Shown piece after piece: positions 44,705-54,000 of a stretch of DNA of 64,000 nt (position 1 is the first letter of the stretch; each line of letters opens with the position of its first letter). The position numbers and the translations under genes were made by a program. A model generated the notes under the pieces. It did no database searches. It was not told the origin of the DNA and saw only the letters and a list, made by a program, of their open reading frames with translations. Location of the stretch: the NCBI GenBank assembly GCA_050313895.1, contig JBNPMI010000010.1. One strand, given 5' to 3'. The DNA comes from JALFST01 sp022779285 (GTDB taxonomy: Bacteria > Bacillota > Clostridia > Tissierellales > Peptoniphilaceae).

Positions 44705-44849
44705 CCCTGAAAAGCAGCAGGCTTGTCTTCACCAAATGCATCCCCCGAAATATCCTGCTGCTCTATTTTTCAGTATACTTTCTTTTGTTCCGAAAGCTTT
44801 TTCTTCTGCCACGGATAGAAGGCCGGAAAACAATCGCGGGGACAAGAAT

Positions 44850-45151
44850 TCAGGAACCCGATACAATCCAGTCATAGAGAGTTTCCGGAACAAAGCCCAT
44901 CAGGCAGATGATGGGCAGCATGGCTGCATTGACGGAAAAGAATCCGATGAACATCTTTTTCGTGTATTTCAAATTTCTTTTGTTTGCCGCATCAAAGTTC
45001 AATAAAAGAATTTCCGGAAGAAGAAATGTGATCATCATTTCGCAAATCCCTGATATTTCATCAGGAATCCATCCTCTATAAAGAAAAGCTAAAAAAGCAA
45101 CGAGGCGATCGGCAAAAGCATTATGAGAGCAGATATGTTCATTCGCTTCAT
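44850..45151 (-). pseudogene. frameshifted small membrane-protein gene
   Basis: Starting at ATG 45151 after AGGAGG, the reading is MKRMNISALIMLLPIASLLF followed by TAG. One extra T in a run of six T (45091-45096 on the plus strand as A) restores a frame that reads LAFLYRGWIPDEISGICEMM and on to VPETLYDWIVSGS, giving a roughly 100-residue protein with three hydrophobic segments. It has a good promoter and a terminator, so decay may be recent, or the run could be a slippage or sequencing-error site. No family recognised. Confidence 0.65.
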
Positions 45152-45247
45152 AGAATCCTCCTGATTCGTATTCCTTCCGGATTCTGAATATGAAGACCTG
45201 TAGTTTCCCTGCTTTTCATTTCAATCGGGAAATCGTTATTTATCTTT

Positions 45248-45275
45248 AATATAGAGTTTTTTCATAACGTGTCAA
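45248..45275 (-). promoter_or_regulatory. sigma-A promoter of the frameshifted membrane-protein gene
   Basis: Perfect TTGACA, 16-base spacer, TATATT on the minus strand, leaving a leader of about 90 nt. The rest of 45152-45363 holds only this promoter and the transaldolase terminator. Confidence 0.8.
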
Positions 45276-45294
45276 TTGCAATGTGCAAAATAGA

Positions 45295-45327
45295 AAAATG
45301 GCGCTTCCCTCCGGAAACGCCATTTTT
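45295..45327 (-). terminator. terminator after transaldolase (bidirectional form)
   Basis: AAAAATGGCG and CGCCATTTTT pair across a 13-base loop, with T-runs on both strands, 36 bp after the transaldolase stop. Confidence 0.88.
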
Positions 45328-45363
45328 ATAGCAAGCCCCGCTCGTCGAGCGCCGGCATTCTGA

Positions 45364-46020
45364 TTATTTTTTCAAGCCTTCCTCAAATTTTGCCCAATCC
45401 GCAAGGAAATTCTCAATGCCGCGGTCTGTCAGGGGATGGCTCCAGAGCTTCGGGAAGAGAGTCCCCGGGATCGTCGCGATGTCGGATCCGGCAAGTGCGG
45501 ACTGTTCCACATGAGCAATGCTGCGTACCGATGCAGCGATGATTTCACTCTCGAATCCATAGTTGTCCAGGACAATGCGGAGATTTGCGATCAGCTCCAT
45601 GCCGTCTTCCCCGATATCATCGATGCGTCCGATGAATGGGCTGATATAGGTAGCTCCCGCCTTTGCAGCCATCAGCCCCTGCGCTACGGAGAAGATCAGA
45701 GTGCAGTTGGTTTTGATGCCTTCCTGAGAAAGAACATGAATTGCCGCCAGTCCTTCCTCCGTCATCGGAATCTTGACGACAACATTCGGCGCCCACTTTG
45801 CAATTTCACGCGCCTGCTGCACCATTTCATCCTTCCGCAGACCGATCACTTCCGCGGAAACAGGACCGTCGACAATCGAACAAATCTCCTTGATGACCTC
45901 TTCAAAGGGGCGCCCCTCCCTGGAAATCAGGGTCGGATTGGTGGTAACCCCGTCGCAAAGACCGAGATCGTTGATGCGACGGATTTCATCAACATTTGCA
46001 GTATCTAAAAAGAATTTCAT
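45364..46020 (-). CDS. tal: transaldolase (small TalB/FSA-like type)
   Basis: Transfers a dihydroxyacetone unit between sugar phosphates in the non-oxidative pentose phosphate pathway. 218 residues, with MKFFLDTANVDEIR, TTNPTLI, the Schiff-base lysine in VVVKIPMT, and TIPGTLFPKL. This short subfamily includes both true transaldolases and fructose-6-phosphate aldolases; location next to transketolase supports transaldolase. AAGGAGG precedes the ATG; 56 bp after tkt. Confidence 0.92.
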   Translation of the reverse strand: MKFFLDTANVDEIRRINDLGLCDGVTTNPTLISREGRPFEEVIKEICSIVDGPVSAEVIGLRKDEMVQQAREIAKWAPNVVVKIPMTEEGLAAIHVLSQEGIKTNCTLIFSVAQGLMAAKAGATYISPFIGRIDDIGEDGMELIANLRIVLDNYGFESEIIAASVRSIAHVEQSALAGSDIATIPGTLFPKLWSHPLTDRGIENFLADWAKFEEGLKK

Positions 46021-46076
46021 TTTTCCTCCTTTTGGCCATCGCCGTTCTTGACAGGAAAACCTCCTGTCCGTTGACT

Positions 46077-48074
46077 TTATTTTACAAAAGCCGCCTTGTA
46101 TCTTGCGACAATGCTTTCGGCCGAGAATCCGTACTTTTCAAGCACAAGCTCGCCCTTGCCGGATGCGCCGAATTCATCAATGCCCAAATTGATTCCGGCA
46201 AGCCCCGTATATTTCTGCCATCCAAAGGTCGATCCGGCTTCCACACTCATACGATTCCGAATATGCGCGGGGAGCACGCTCTCCTGATATTCCGGATCCT
46301 GAGCATCAAAAGCGGAAAAGCTCGGCATTGAAACAACGGAAACGCCGATTCCTTCCTTCGCAAGCTCCTGCTGTGCAGCGATGCAAAGATCAACCTCGGA
46401 GCCCGTTGCAATCAGAATGCCCTGCGCTTTTCCCTCAGCAGGCGAAATGACATATCCGCCTCGACGGACGCCTTCCGATGCCAGCGCCTCAGTTGTTCTC
46501 AGATTCTTAAGATTTTGACGGCTGAGCACGAGCATCGTAGGATGATCATTGCTTTCCAAAGCCGCCTCCCATGCGGCATTCACCTCATTGGCATCCGCCG
46601 GACGAATGACATTGAGATTCGGCATTGCGCGCCAGGATGCCAGCTGCTCGATGGGCTCGTGCGTCGGACCGTCCTCGCCTACCGCCACCGAATCATGTGT
46701 CATCACATAGATCGCCGGCAAATGAGAAAGCGCCGCTACACGCACTGCCGGTCTCAGATAATCCGAGAACACAAAGAACGTCGCTCCATATACCTTCGTC
46801 CCGCCGTGAAACAGGATGCCGTTGTTGATCGCCGCCATTGCGAATTCTCGGACTCCGTAGTAGATATTTCTTCCCGCATCGCTTTCGATTCGGAAGATCG
46901 GCTCTCCCTTGATCGCCGTGTTGTTGGAGGAGGCGAGATCTGCCGAGCCGCCCCATAATGTCGGAATGCGGGATGCCAAAGCCTGAATGGCAGCTTCCGA
47001 GGATTTGCGAGATGCAAGACTCGGCGACTCCGGAGAATAAACGGGAAGCGCGCCGGACCAATCCTCCGGAAGCTTTCCTGCCAGCGCATTCTCAAACTGA
47101 GCCGCCAGCTCCGGATACTGCTTTGCGTAGCCGGCAAAGAGGGCTTTCCATGCCTCTTCCCGCGCCGCGTTCGGCATGGCGATGGTATCCGAAAATCTGC
47201 CGTAAACCTCGGAGGGTACGGTAAAAGGCTTTTCATGCCAATCCAGATTTTCGCGCAGGGCTTCCATTTCTTCCTCTTTCAGAGGAGCGCCGTGCACCTT
47301 GTTGGTTCCCGCATTCGGCGATCCGTATCCGATCGTCGTCGATACAATGATGAGCGTGGGCTGATCCTTGGTGCTTTTCGCATGCTCCAGAGCACTCACA
47401 ATCGCATCCGTATCATTGCCGTCGGGAACGCTGAGCACCTGCCAATTGTAGGATTTGAAACGCAAGCCCACGTTTTCCGTAAACGAGAGCGATGTCGGAC
47501 CGTCAAGGCTGATATCATTCGAATCATAGAGCACGATGAGCCTGCCGAGCTTGAGATTGCCTGCTAATGAAGCCGCCTCCGCGGAAACACCCTCCATCAA
47601 ATCCCCGTCGCCGCAAAGGCAATACGTATAGTGATCGACAATGGGATAATCTTCTTTGTTGTACAGCGCGGCAAGATGTGCCTCCGCCATCGCCATGCCG
47701 ACCGCGTTCGCAATTCCCTGTCCCAGCGGCCCGGTGGTTGCTTCTATGCCGTCTGTGTGACGATATTCCGGATGTCCCGGCGTCCGCGAGCCAAGCTGAC
47801 GGAAATTCTTGAGATCCTCCATAGAGACGTCATATCCCGACAAATGCAGCAAGCTATATAAAAGCGCTGAGCCGTGTCCTGCCGAAAGCACAAAGCGATC
47901 GCGATTCGGCCACGTGCTATCCTTCGGATTATGGTTCATTACCTGTGTCCAAAGAGCATACGCCATTGGCGCCGCTCCCAACGGCAATCCCGGATGCCCG
48001 GAATTCGCCCGATTAATCTGATCCATCGAAAGCATTCGCAGCGCGTTGATCGCCAGCTGATCGATTTTTTCCAT
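46077..48074 (-). CDS. tkt: transketolase
   Basis: Thiamine-diphosphate enzyme moving two-carbon units between sugar phosphates. 665 residues, with the ThDP motif GDGDLMEGVSAEAASLAG, the pyrimidine-domain HDSVAVGEDGPTHEPIEQ, and the C-terminal domain. In an operon-like string with tal and, upstream, mrp; with rpiB elsewhere in the window this covers most of the non-oxidative branch. Starts after AAAGGAG. Confidence 0.97.
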   Translation of the reverse strand: MEKIDQLAINALRMLSMDQINRANSGHPGLPLGAAPMAYALWTQVMNHNPKDSTWPNRDRFVLSAGHGSALLYSLLHLSGYDVSMEDLKNFRQLGSRTPGHPEYRHTDGIEATTGPLGQGIANAVGMAMAEAHLAALYNKEDYPIVDHYTYCLCGDGDLMEGVSAEAASLAGNLKLGRLIVLYDSNDISLDGPTSLSFTENVGLRFKSYNWQVLSVPDGNDTDAIVSALEHAKSTKDQPTLIIVSTTIGYGSPNAGTNKVHGAPLKEEEMEALRENLDWHEKPFTVPSEVYGRFSDTIAMPNAAREEAWKALFAGYAKQYPELAAQFENALAGKLPEDWSGALPVYSPESPSLASRKSSEAAIQALASRIPTLWGGSADLASSNNTAIKGEPIFRIESDAGRNIYYGVREFAMAAINNGILFHGGTKVYGATFFVFSDYLRPAVRVAALSHLPAIYVMTHDSVAVGEDGPTHEPIEQLASWRAMPNLNVIRPADANEVNAAWEAALESNDHPTMLVLSRQNLKNLRTTEALASEGVRRGGYVISPAEGKAQGILIATGSEVDLCIAAQQELAKEGIGVSVVSMPSFSAFDAQDPEYQESVLPAHIRNRMSVEAGSTFGWQKYTGLAGINLGIDEFGASGKGELVLEKYGFSAESIVARYKAAFVK

Positions 48075-48098
48075 ATTTTCTCCTTTCGTGGTGAAACC

Positions 48099-48890
48099 CT
48101 ACTTTTTTGTTATATTGAGAATGGCATCAATCACAGGCTTCAAATGACCGGTATCCGCCTGTTCAATGCATCCCTCGTCCGCTAAATTTGCTACCTCCGG
48201 CAGAATCGGAAGCTTTGCCAGCACCGGCACGCCGAAACGAGCCGCAACCTCCTCGACATGACTTTCTCCAAAAATGGAATATTCCTTACCGGTATCCGGA
48301 GCCTTGAAATAGCTCATGTTCTCCACAATCCCGACCACCGGAATCCCCATCATGCGCGTCATATTGATGGCTTTTTCCACAATCATGGAAACTAAATCCT
48401 GCGGGCTTGTCACAATAATCACCCCGTCAAGCGGAAGCGTCTGAAATACGGTAAGAGGAACATCTCCCGTTCCCGGAGGCATGTCCACGAACATATAATC
48501 GACATTTTCATAGACGATATCCGTCCAGAACTGCCCGACCGCCTGAGCGATCAACGGCCCTTTCCAAAGCACGGGATCCGTCTCCTTGGAAAGAATCAGA
48601 TTGGTGGAAGCGATTTGGATACCGCTTTTCGTCTCTCGGGCATAGGGCACCTGATTTCGAAGCTCCAGTCCGCCCTTGAGACCGAAAACATGGGGAATGG
48701 ACGGCCCTGTAATATCCGCATCCAGGATTGCCGTATTCCATCCCGCGCGCTCCATCGCCAATGCGGCAAGCGAGGTGACCATGGATTTTCCCACGCCTCC
48801 CTTACCGGACATCACCGCAATCACATGGTTGATTGTGCTTTTTTCATTCGGTTCCTTGTAAAAAATCGGCTTTTTCTTTTCCTGTGCCAT
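48099..48890 (-). CDS. Mrp/NBP35-family ATPase lacking the Fe-S cysteine pair
   Basis: P-loop ATPase of the Mrp/ApbC group implicated in Fe-S cluster transfer. 263 residues with Walker A SGKGGVGKSM, the DADITGPS switch and DMPPGTGD. In most relatives the C-terminal part reads NMSYFxCPxCG and the two cysteines hold a 4Fe-4S cluster; here the same place reads NMSYFKAPDTG, so both are missing. It may act without a cluster, or bind one differently. The second of two adjacent ATGs (48890) has better spacing to AGGAGG. Confidence 0.88.
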   Translation of the reverse strand: MAQEKKKPIFYKEPNEKSTINHVIAVMSGKGGVGKSMVTSLAALAMERAGWNTAILDADITGPSIPHVFGLKGGLELRNQVPYARETKSGIQIASTNLILSKETDPVLWKGPLIAQAVGQFWTDIVYENVDYMFVDMPPGTGDVPLTVFQTLPLDGVIIVTSPQDLVSMIVEKAINMTRMMGIPVVGIVENMSYFKAPDTGKEYSIFGESHVEEVAARFGVPVLAKLPILPEVANLADEGCIEQADTGHLKPVIDAILNITKK

Positions 48891-48923
48891 CATTTCCTCC
48901 TATCACGAAACGGGTGCTCGCGA

Positions 48924-49943
48924 TCAATTGATTTCCTGCCGGATTCTGGATAACAATTCCCCTCGCAATGTATAGGGCACCTTGTGCAGATCTTCCACCG
49001 TACGGCAGCCGAGCAGCAACATCCCGATCGTGAGATTGCGCCGCAGATCCTTGAGATAATTTCGCGCGTTATCCAGGCCTCCCATCAGAAGATAGCGAAG
49101 AATGGCTCCCGAAACGGCACAAAGCTCCGCACCCATAACCATCGCATGAATCATATCGGTGGCGGTTTCCAGCCCGCCGCTCGCAATCAGCCGGTGATTC
49201 GGCGCCTCTTTTCGCAAATTCCAGATTGATTTTGCCGTCGGTACTCCCCAACGGTAAAATTCGCTGTAATTCTCGCGGATCTGGCGAAGCGCTTCAATTT
49301 CAATGAAATTGGTGCCGCCATAGCCGGATACGTCAATGTATGCCGCAGGAATTTCCCTGAGCTTTTGCGCATCGCTTCGGCTCATGCCGAAGCCGATTTC
49401 TTTGACAATGATTTTTCCCGGAAAAGCCTTACAGAGTGTGGACAGATTGGCATAGCGGCCGCGAAATTCCCGATCTCCCTCGTCCATCACCAGCTCCTGA
49501 GACGGATTGATGTGAATGCCGATGCCGTCGCCATCAATCATATCCAGAGCCCTTTGCACATCCTCTATGCTTGCATCCGACCCGAGATTTCCCATGGCGA
49601 CACCTGAAAAATGCTCACGGATTACCGAAAAAGAGCCGATCGTCCCGGGTTCGTCTAAAGCGATGCGCTGCGAACCCACCTGCAATGCCAGACCGAATTC
49701 CTCCGCAAGAATCGATAAATCGCGGTTGATGACTCTCGTCTTTTCCGTGCCGCCCGTCATCGCGTTGATGGCCAGCGGCATTTGAATCGTTTTTCCCAAA
49801 AATTTCATCGAAAGATCGATATCCGTCCAATTGAGCTCGGGGAATGAGGTGGGCTCCAGCACCACCTGATCCAAAAGCGTCTGACCGTGAATTTCCGTAC
49901 GCAGATACTGCTCAATATGTTCATCTTTTCTTTCTTTACGCAT
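48924..49943 (-). CDS. fni: type 2 isopentenyl-diphosphate delta-isomerase
   Basis: FMN- and NAD(P)H-dependent enzyme that interconverts IPP and DMAPP for isoprenoid synthesis. 339 residues with RKERKDEHI at the N-terminus, the LAINAMTGGTEK loop, IHINPSQE, and the SGGLETATD and LLMGG phosphate/flavin loops. Type 2 enzyme suggests a mevalonate or hybrid pathway. Follows lytR by 35 bp, with a GGGGAGAAG site. Confidence 0.93.
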   Translation of the reverse strand: MRKERKDEHIEQYLRTEIHGQTLLDQVVLEPTSFPELNWTDIDLSMKFLGKTIQMPLAINAMTGGTEKTRVINRDLSILAEEFGLALQVGSQRIALDEPGTIGSFSVIREHFSGVAMGNLGSDASIEDVQRALDMIDGDGIGIHINPSQELVMDEGDREFRGRYANLSTLCKAFPGKIIVKEIGFGMSRSDAQKLREIPAAYIDVSGYGGTNFIEIEALRQIRENYSEFYRWGVPTAKSIWNLRKEAPNHRLIASGGLETATDMIHAMVMGAELCAVSGAILRYLLMGGLDNARNYLKDLRRNLTIGMLLLGCRTVEDLHKVPYTLRGELLSRIRQEIN

Positions 49944-49978
49944 ATCTTCTTCTCCCCGCCGCCTTCCGGCATGCGATG

Positions 49979-51013
49979 CTATTGTCCTTGATTCCTCCTA
50001 AGGGTCTCCGCGTCGCTCTGTCCGTCCTTCTCTTGCTGATTCTCTGTCCCTGCGGATGATTTTCTTGTCTGCTTTTGCAGCATATAGTCTCCAAAAAGCT
50101 TTTGCACCAGCTTTTGTGTTTCCTCCGGATCCGGTAAATAATACGAAATGCCCGAAATATACTGCCCGTCTCCCGGAATGGTATAAGTTTCAAGGCTTCC
50201 GTTCTTCATGATGCTCACCTTATCCAGCATCCCCAGCATGGTCGTCCAGGGAATATTTGTTTTCACGTCGCTGAAGACGGTCTGCAGAATCCCGGGAATA
50301 TGCTGAATGCTGGCCTCGCTCAGAGTCTGCTTTACAAAGGATTGCAGGAATTTTTGCTGCGCATGGACACGCCCGATATCTCCCAGGGCATATCCGCTGC
50401 GGAAGCGCAAATATCCAAGTGCCTGCTCTCCGTTGAGCTTCTGGAGACCGGGCTTCAACGTTTCCCATGTGCCATCCGTATAAGCAATATCGTATTGGAT
50501 GCCGTCATCGGGAATTTCATACTCGACGCCGCCCAGGGTGTCCACAATATGCTTCACCGCATCAAAGCTGACCTCCACATAATAGTCAAGATCAATCCCC
50601 AGCCAGTTGCGCACCGTCTGCATCGTAAGCTCGATTCCGCCATACGAATGCGCATGATTCAGCTTCGTTTTTTCCCCATTGACGGACACTCGTGTATCAC
50701 GCGGCAGAGATAATAATTGGAGCTTGCCCGTCTTAAAATCCGCCTTCACAAGCATGAGGGTATCTGAGCGCGTTTCCGCTCCCGTATTTTCTTCTCCCGA
50801 ATTGATATCCACGCCCGCAACGAGACAGAGGAACTGATCATCAATGACCTCTGACGGATTTCCTTTATGCTCCGTCAGCTCCACGTTGACCCATCCCTCC
50901 TCGCTTGATTGCTCCCGGGCATGCATCATTCGATTGAGCAGCAGATTTTCTCCGAAAAATATGAATGCAAAAAGAAGCAAGGCTGCTCCGATTCGCAGGA
51001 ACCAACGTTTCAT
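49979..51013 (-). CDS. LytR-CpsA-Psr (LCP) family wall-polymer ligase
   Basis: Attaches teichoic-acid or capsule polymers to peptidoglycan at the outer membrane face. 344 residues: one N-terminal membrane anchor (about 7-25), then the LCP domain with LCLVAGVDINSGEENTGAETRSDTLMLVKAD (seen as the pieces ETRSDTLMLV and SLPRDTRV), LNHAHSYGG, and the lipid-binding RFRSGYALGDIGR arginine region. A Gln/Ser-rich tail follows. Has its own extended -10 promoter. Confidence 0.92.
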   Translation of the reverse strand: MKRWFLRIGAALLLFAFIFFGENLLLNRMMHAREQSSEEGWVNVELTEHKGNPSEVIDDQFLCLVAGVDINSGEENTGAETRSDTLMLVKADFKTGKLQLLSLPRDTRVSVNGEKTKLNHAHSYGGIELTMQTVRNWLGIDLDYYVEVSFDAVKHIVDTLGGVEYEIPDDGIQYDIAYTDGTWETLKPGLQKLNGEQALGYLRFRSGYALGDIGRVHAQQKFLQSFVKQTLSEASIQHIPGILQTVFSDVKTNIPWTTMLGMLDKVSIMKNGSLETYTIPGDGQYISGISYYLPDPEETQKLVQKLFGDYMLQKQTRKSSAGTENQQEKDGQSDAETLRRNQGQ

Positions 51014-51042
51014 ACGATCTCCTCCTGTTTCCGATCGAATCT

Positions 51043-51051
51043 ATTTTAGCA
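51043..51051 (-). promoter_or_regulatory. extended -10 promoter of the lytR-fni genes
   Basis: TGCTAAAAT about 30 bp upstream of the LCP gene, lacking a good -35. Confidence 0.5.
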
Positions 51052-51077
51052 TATGCGGAAATTCTGCGAATCGATTT

Positions 51078-54000
51078 TTATCGATTTCCCTCGGCAACCC
51101 TTTCTCTTGCCGTTGTCATCATCAGCTTAATGCGATTGACCTGATTGACCTCCGAGGCGCCCGGATCATAATCGATGGCGATGATGTTGGACTCCTCATA
51201 TTTTTCACGAATCACCTTCATCACACCCTTGCCGGTAATGTGGTTGGGCAGGCATCCGAAGGGCTGAATGCAGACGATGTTCGGTGCTCCGCTGTGAATG
51301 AGTTCAATCATTTCCCCGGCTAACAGCCATCCCTCGCCATATTGATGTCCCAAGGAAACAATCTCCTTCGCATACTCCTCCACCTGTTCGATATAGAGCG
51401 GCTCATGGAAATGCACGGATTCCCGAAGAGCATCCCGTACGGGTTTGCGGATTCTTTCAATGTATTTTACGCCCATCTCGGCGAAAAAAGCGGAAATCCT
51501 GCTCTTTCCGAGAAGCTCCGCTTTATGATGTGCATTGCGGAAGCAATACATCATAAAATCGGTGAGATCCGGCACCATAACCTCTGCGCCCTCCTCCTCA
51601 AGAAGATCCTGCAAATGATTGTTGGCCTCCGGCAGATACTTAACCAGAATCTCTCCCACAATTCCCGCCTTGGGCTTTCGAATATCCAAACGCTCCACGC
51701 CATCAAACTCGGCGATACATTCCTTCACCAGCTTCTTATACAGGGTACGGTCAGGATGTGTGCAGAATTCTCCGAAACGCTCAAGCCACTTTTTTTTCAG
51801 CGCATCGGTTTCCCCGGAATTCTTTTCATAGGGTCGGGTCGCATTGGTGCAGCGCATGAGCAGATCGCCCAACACCAGGCCATGCATTCCTTTGCGAATC
51901 AGCGGAAGCGTCAATTGAAAGCCGGGGGATTTCTCGATTCCCTGCACGGAAAGTGCGATCACAGGAATCTGAGGATACCCCATATCCTTGAGCGCCTTGC
52001 GGATATATCCTACATAATTGGATGCACGACATGCTCCTCCTGTTTGCGTCATGAGGAGCGCGACACGGTTCGGATCATATTTTCCGCTTTCCAGTGCCTC
52101 CATCATCTGACCCACTGTGGTAATGGACGGATAGCAGGAATCGTTGTTGACATACTTGAGCCCTGCATCCAGAACCTTTTGATCCACCCGTTCCAAGAAC
52201 TCCAGCTCATAGCCCTCACTATTGAGCGCCTGCCTGATCAATGAAAAATGATCGGGCGCCATCGCCGGCACGAGGATCGTATAACGCTCCCGCTTCATTT
52301 TCCGTGTAAATACCGGTTTTTCAGGAGCGTAGGAGCCCTGTTTTTTGAGCGGAGAGCTTCCCGCTTCCCGATCCTGCAAAGCTTGCAGCAGAGAGCGGAC
52401 TCGAATTTTTACCGCACCCAAATTGGAGACCTCATCGATTTTCAGGAGCGTATAAATTTTTCCGTAACTTTCCAAAATCTCCTGCACCTCATCCGAGGTG
52501 ACGGCATCCAGACCGCATCCGAAGGAATTGAGCTGAATCAGCTCCAAATCCTCACATTGTGTCACAAACTCCGCAGCACGGTAAAGTCTGGCGTGATAGA
52601 CCCATTGATCCAGCACGCGAAGCTCCTCACGGAGATCTTCGGCATTCATGGCGACGGCATCCTCCGAGAGCACCGCAAGCCCCATGCCATTGATCAGCTC
52701 CGGAATCCCGTGATGTACCTCACTGTCCACATGGTAAGGACGTCCGGCCAGCACAATCCCTTTTTTGTGATTGCGCTTCATCCAGTCCAAAGCATTTCTT
52801 CCTTCTCTCGCCACATCCTGATGATAGTTTGTTTCTTCTGCCCATGCCGCATCCACCGCCATACGAATTTTTCTTCCATTGATCTGATACCGCTTCCCGT
52901 CAATGACAAAATCCGCAAAGGCCTCCTGTAAGCTTTTTGTGATCGTCTGCTTCGAGGCGAAGGAAAGGAAGGGATGCATATAGGTCACCCCATTTTCCTC
53001 AAGAGAGGAAACATTGTTTTTGATGACCTCCGGAAAGCCGATGACAACGGGGCAGTTGATCTGATTTTTGGCCTTGTCAAATTGCTTGCTCTCATAAAAT
53101 GCACTGGGATAAAAGATGAATTTCTCTCCGTTTTCCACAAGCTCCTCAATGTGTCCATGTACGAGCTTTGCCGGATAGCAAGCCGTTTCCGAAGAAATGG
53201 AGGCGAGCCCCTTTTCATAGATAGCTCTGCTCGAGGGTGAGGAGAGATGCACCGGAAAGCCCAGCCTTGTAAAAAATGTATGCCAAAAAGGATAGTTTTC
53301 ATACATATTGAGCACCCGCGGAATGGCAACGGGTGGAAATTGCGCCTGAGCTTCGGGAAGAGGGCTGTAATAGTGGAAAAGCCGATCGTATTTGTACGCA
53401 TAAAGATTCGGCAAATCGTTACTTTCTCTGCGAATCCCCGCTCCGCGCTCGCATCGGTTGCCCGATATATAGCGCGATCCATCTGAAAAAATGTTAATGG
53501 TGAGCGCACAGTGATTGGTGCATCGACCGCAGTGTGCGTTTTTTTGCGTATACGTAAACTCGTCAAGCTGCGCGGCACTGCGAATGGCGGAGCGCTTTTT
53601 CTCCGTACTTCTTGATTTTGCAAGCAAAGCCATTCCCATAGCGCCCATCAGCCCGGCAATTGAGGGCCTGGTCGCATGACGCCCTGTAATGAGCTCAAAG
53701 GCGCGGAGAATCGCATCTCCGTAAAAAGTGCCGCCTTGCACTACAAGATTTTTTCCGAGAGAACGCGGATCCCGGATCTTGATCACCTTCTGAATCGCAT
53801 TGCGAATCACGGAATAGCAAAGACCCGCGGAAATGTCTCCCACCTCCGAGCCTTCCTTTTGCGCCTGCTTGACCTTGGAGTTCATAAATACAGTGCACCG
53901 ACTGCCCAAATCCACCGGCTCTGCAGCAAAGAGCGCTTCCTTCTGAAAATCCTCCACCGACATGCCGACGGAAGCGGCAAAGGTCGATAAAAAGGAGCCG

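Noticed and set aside
44713..44762. Inverted repeat AGCAGCAGG/CCTGCTGCT as insertion-sequence ends
   Set aside because: Only 9 bp, 50 bp apart, with no transposase between or target duplication; more likely a second hairpin before the terminator.
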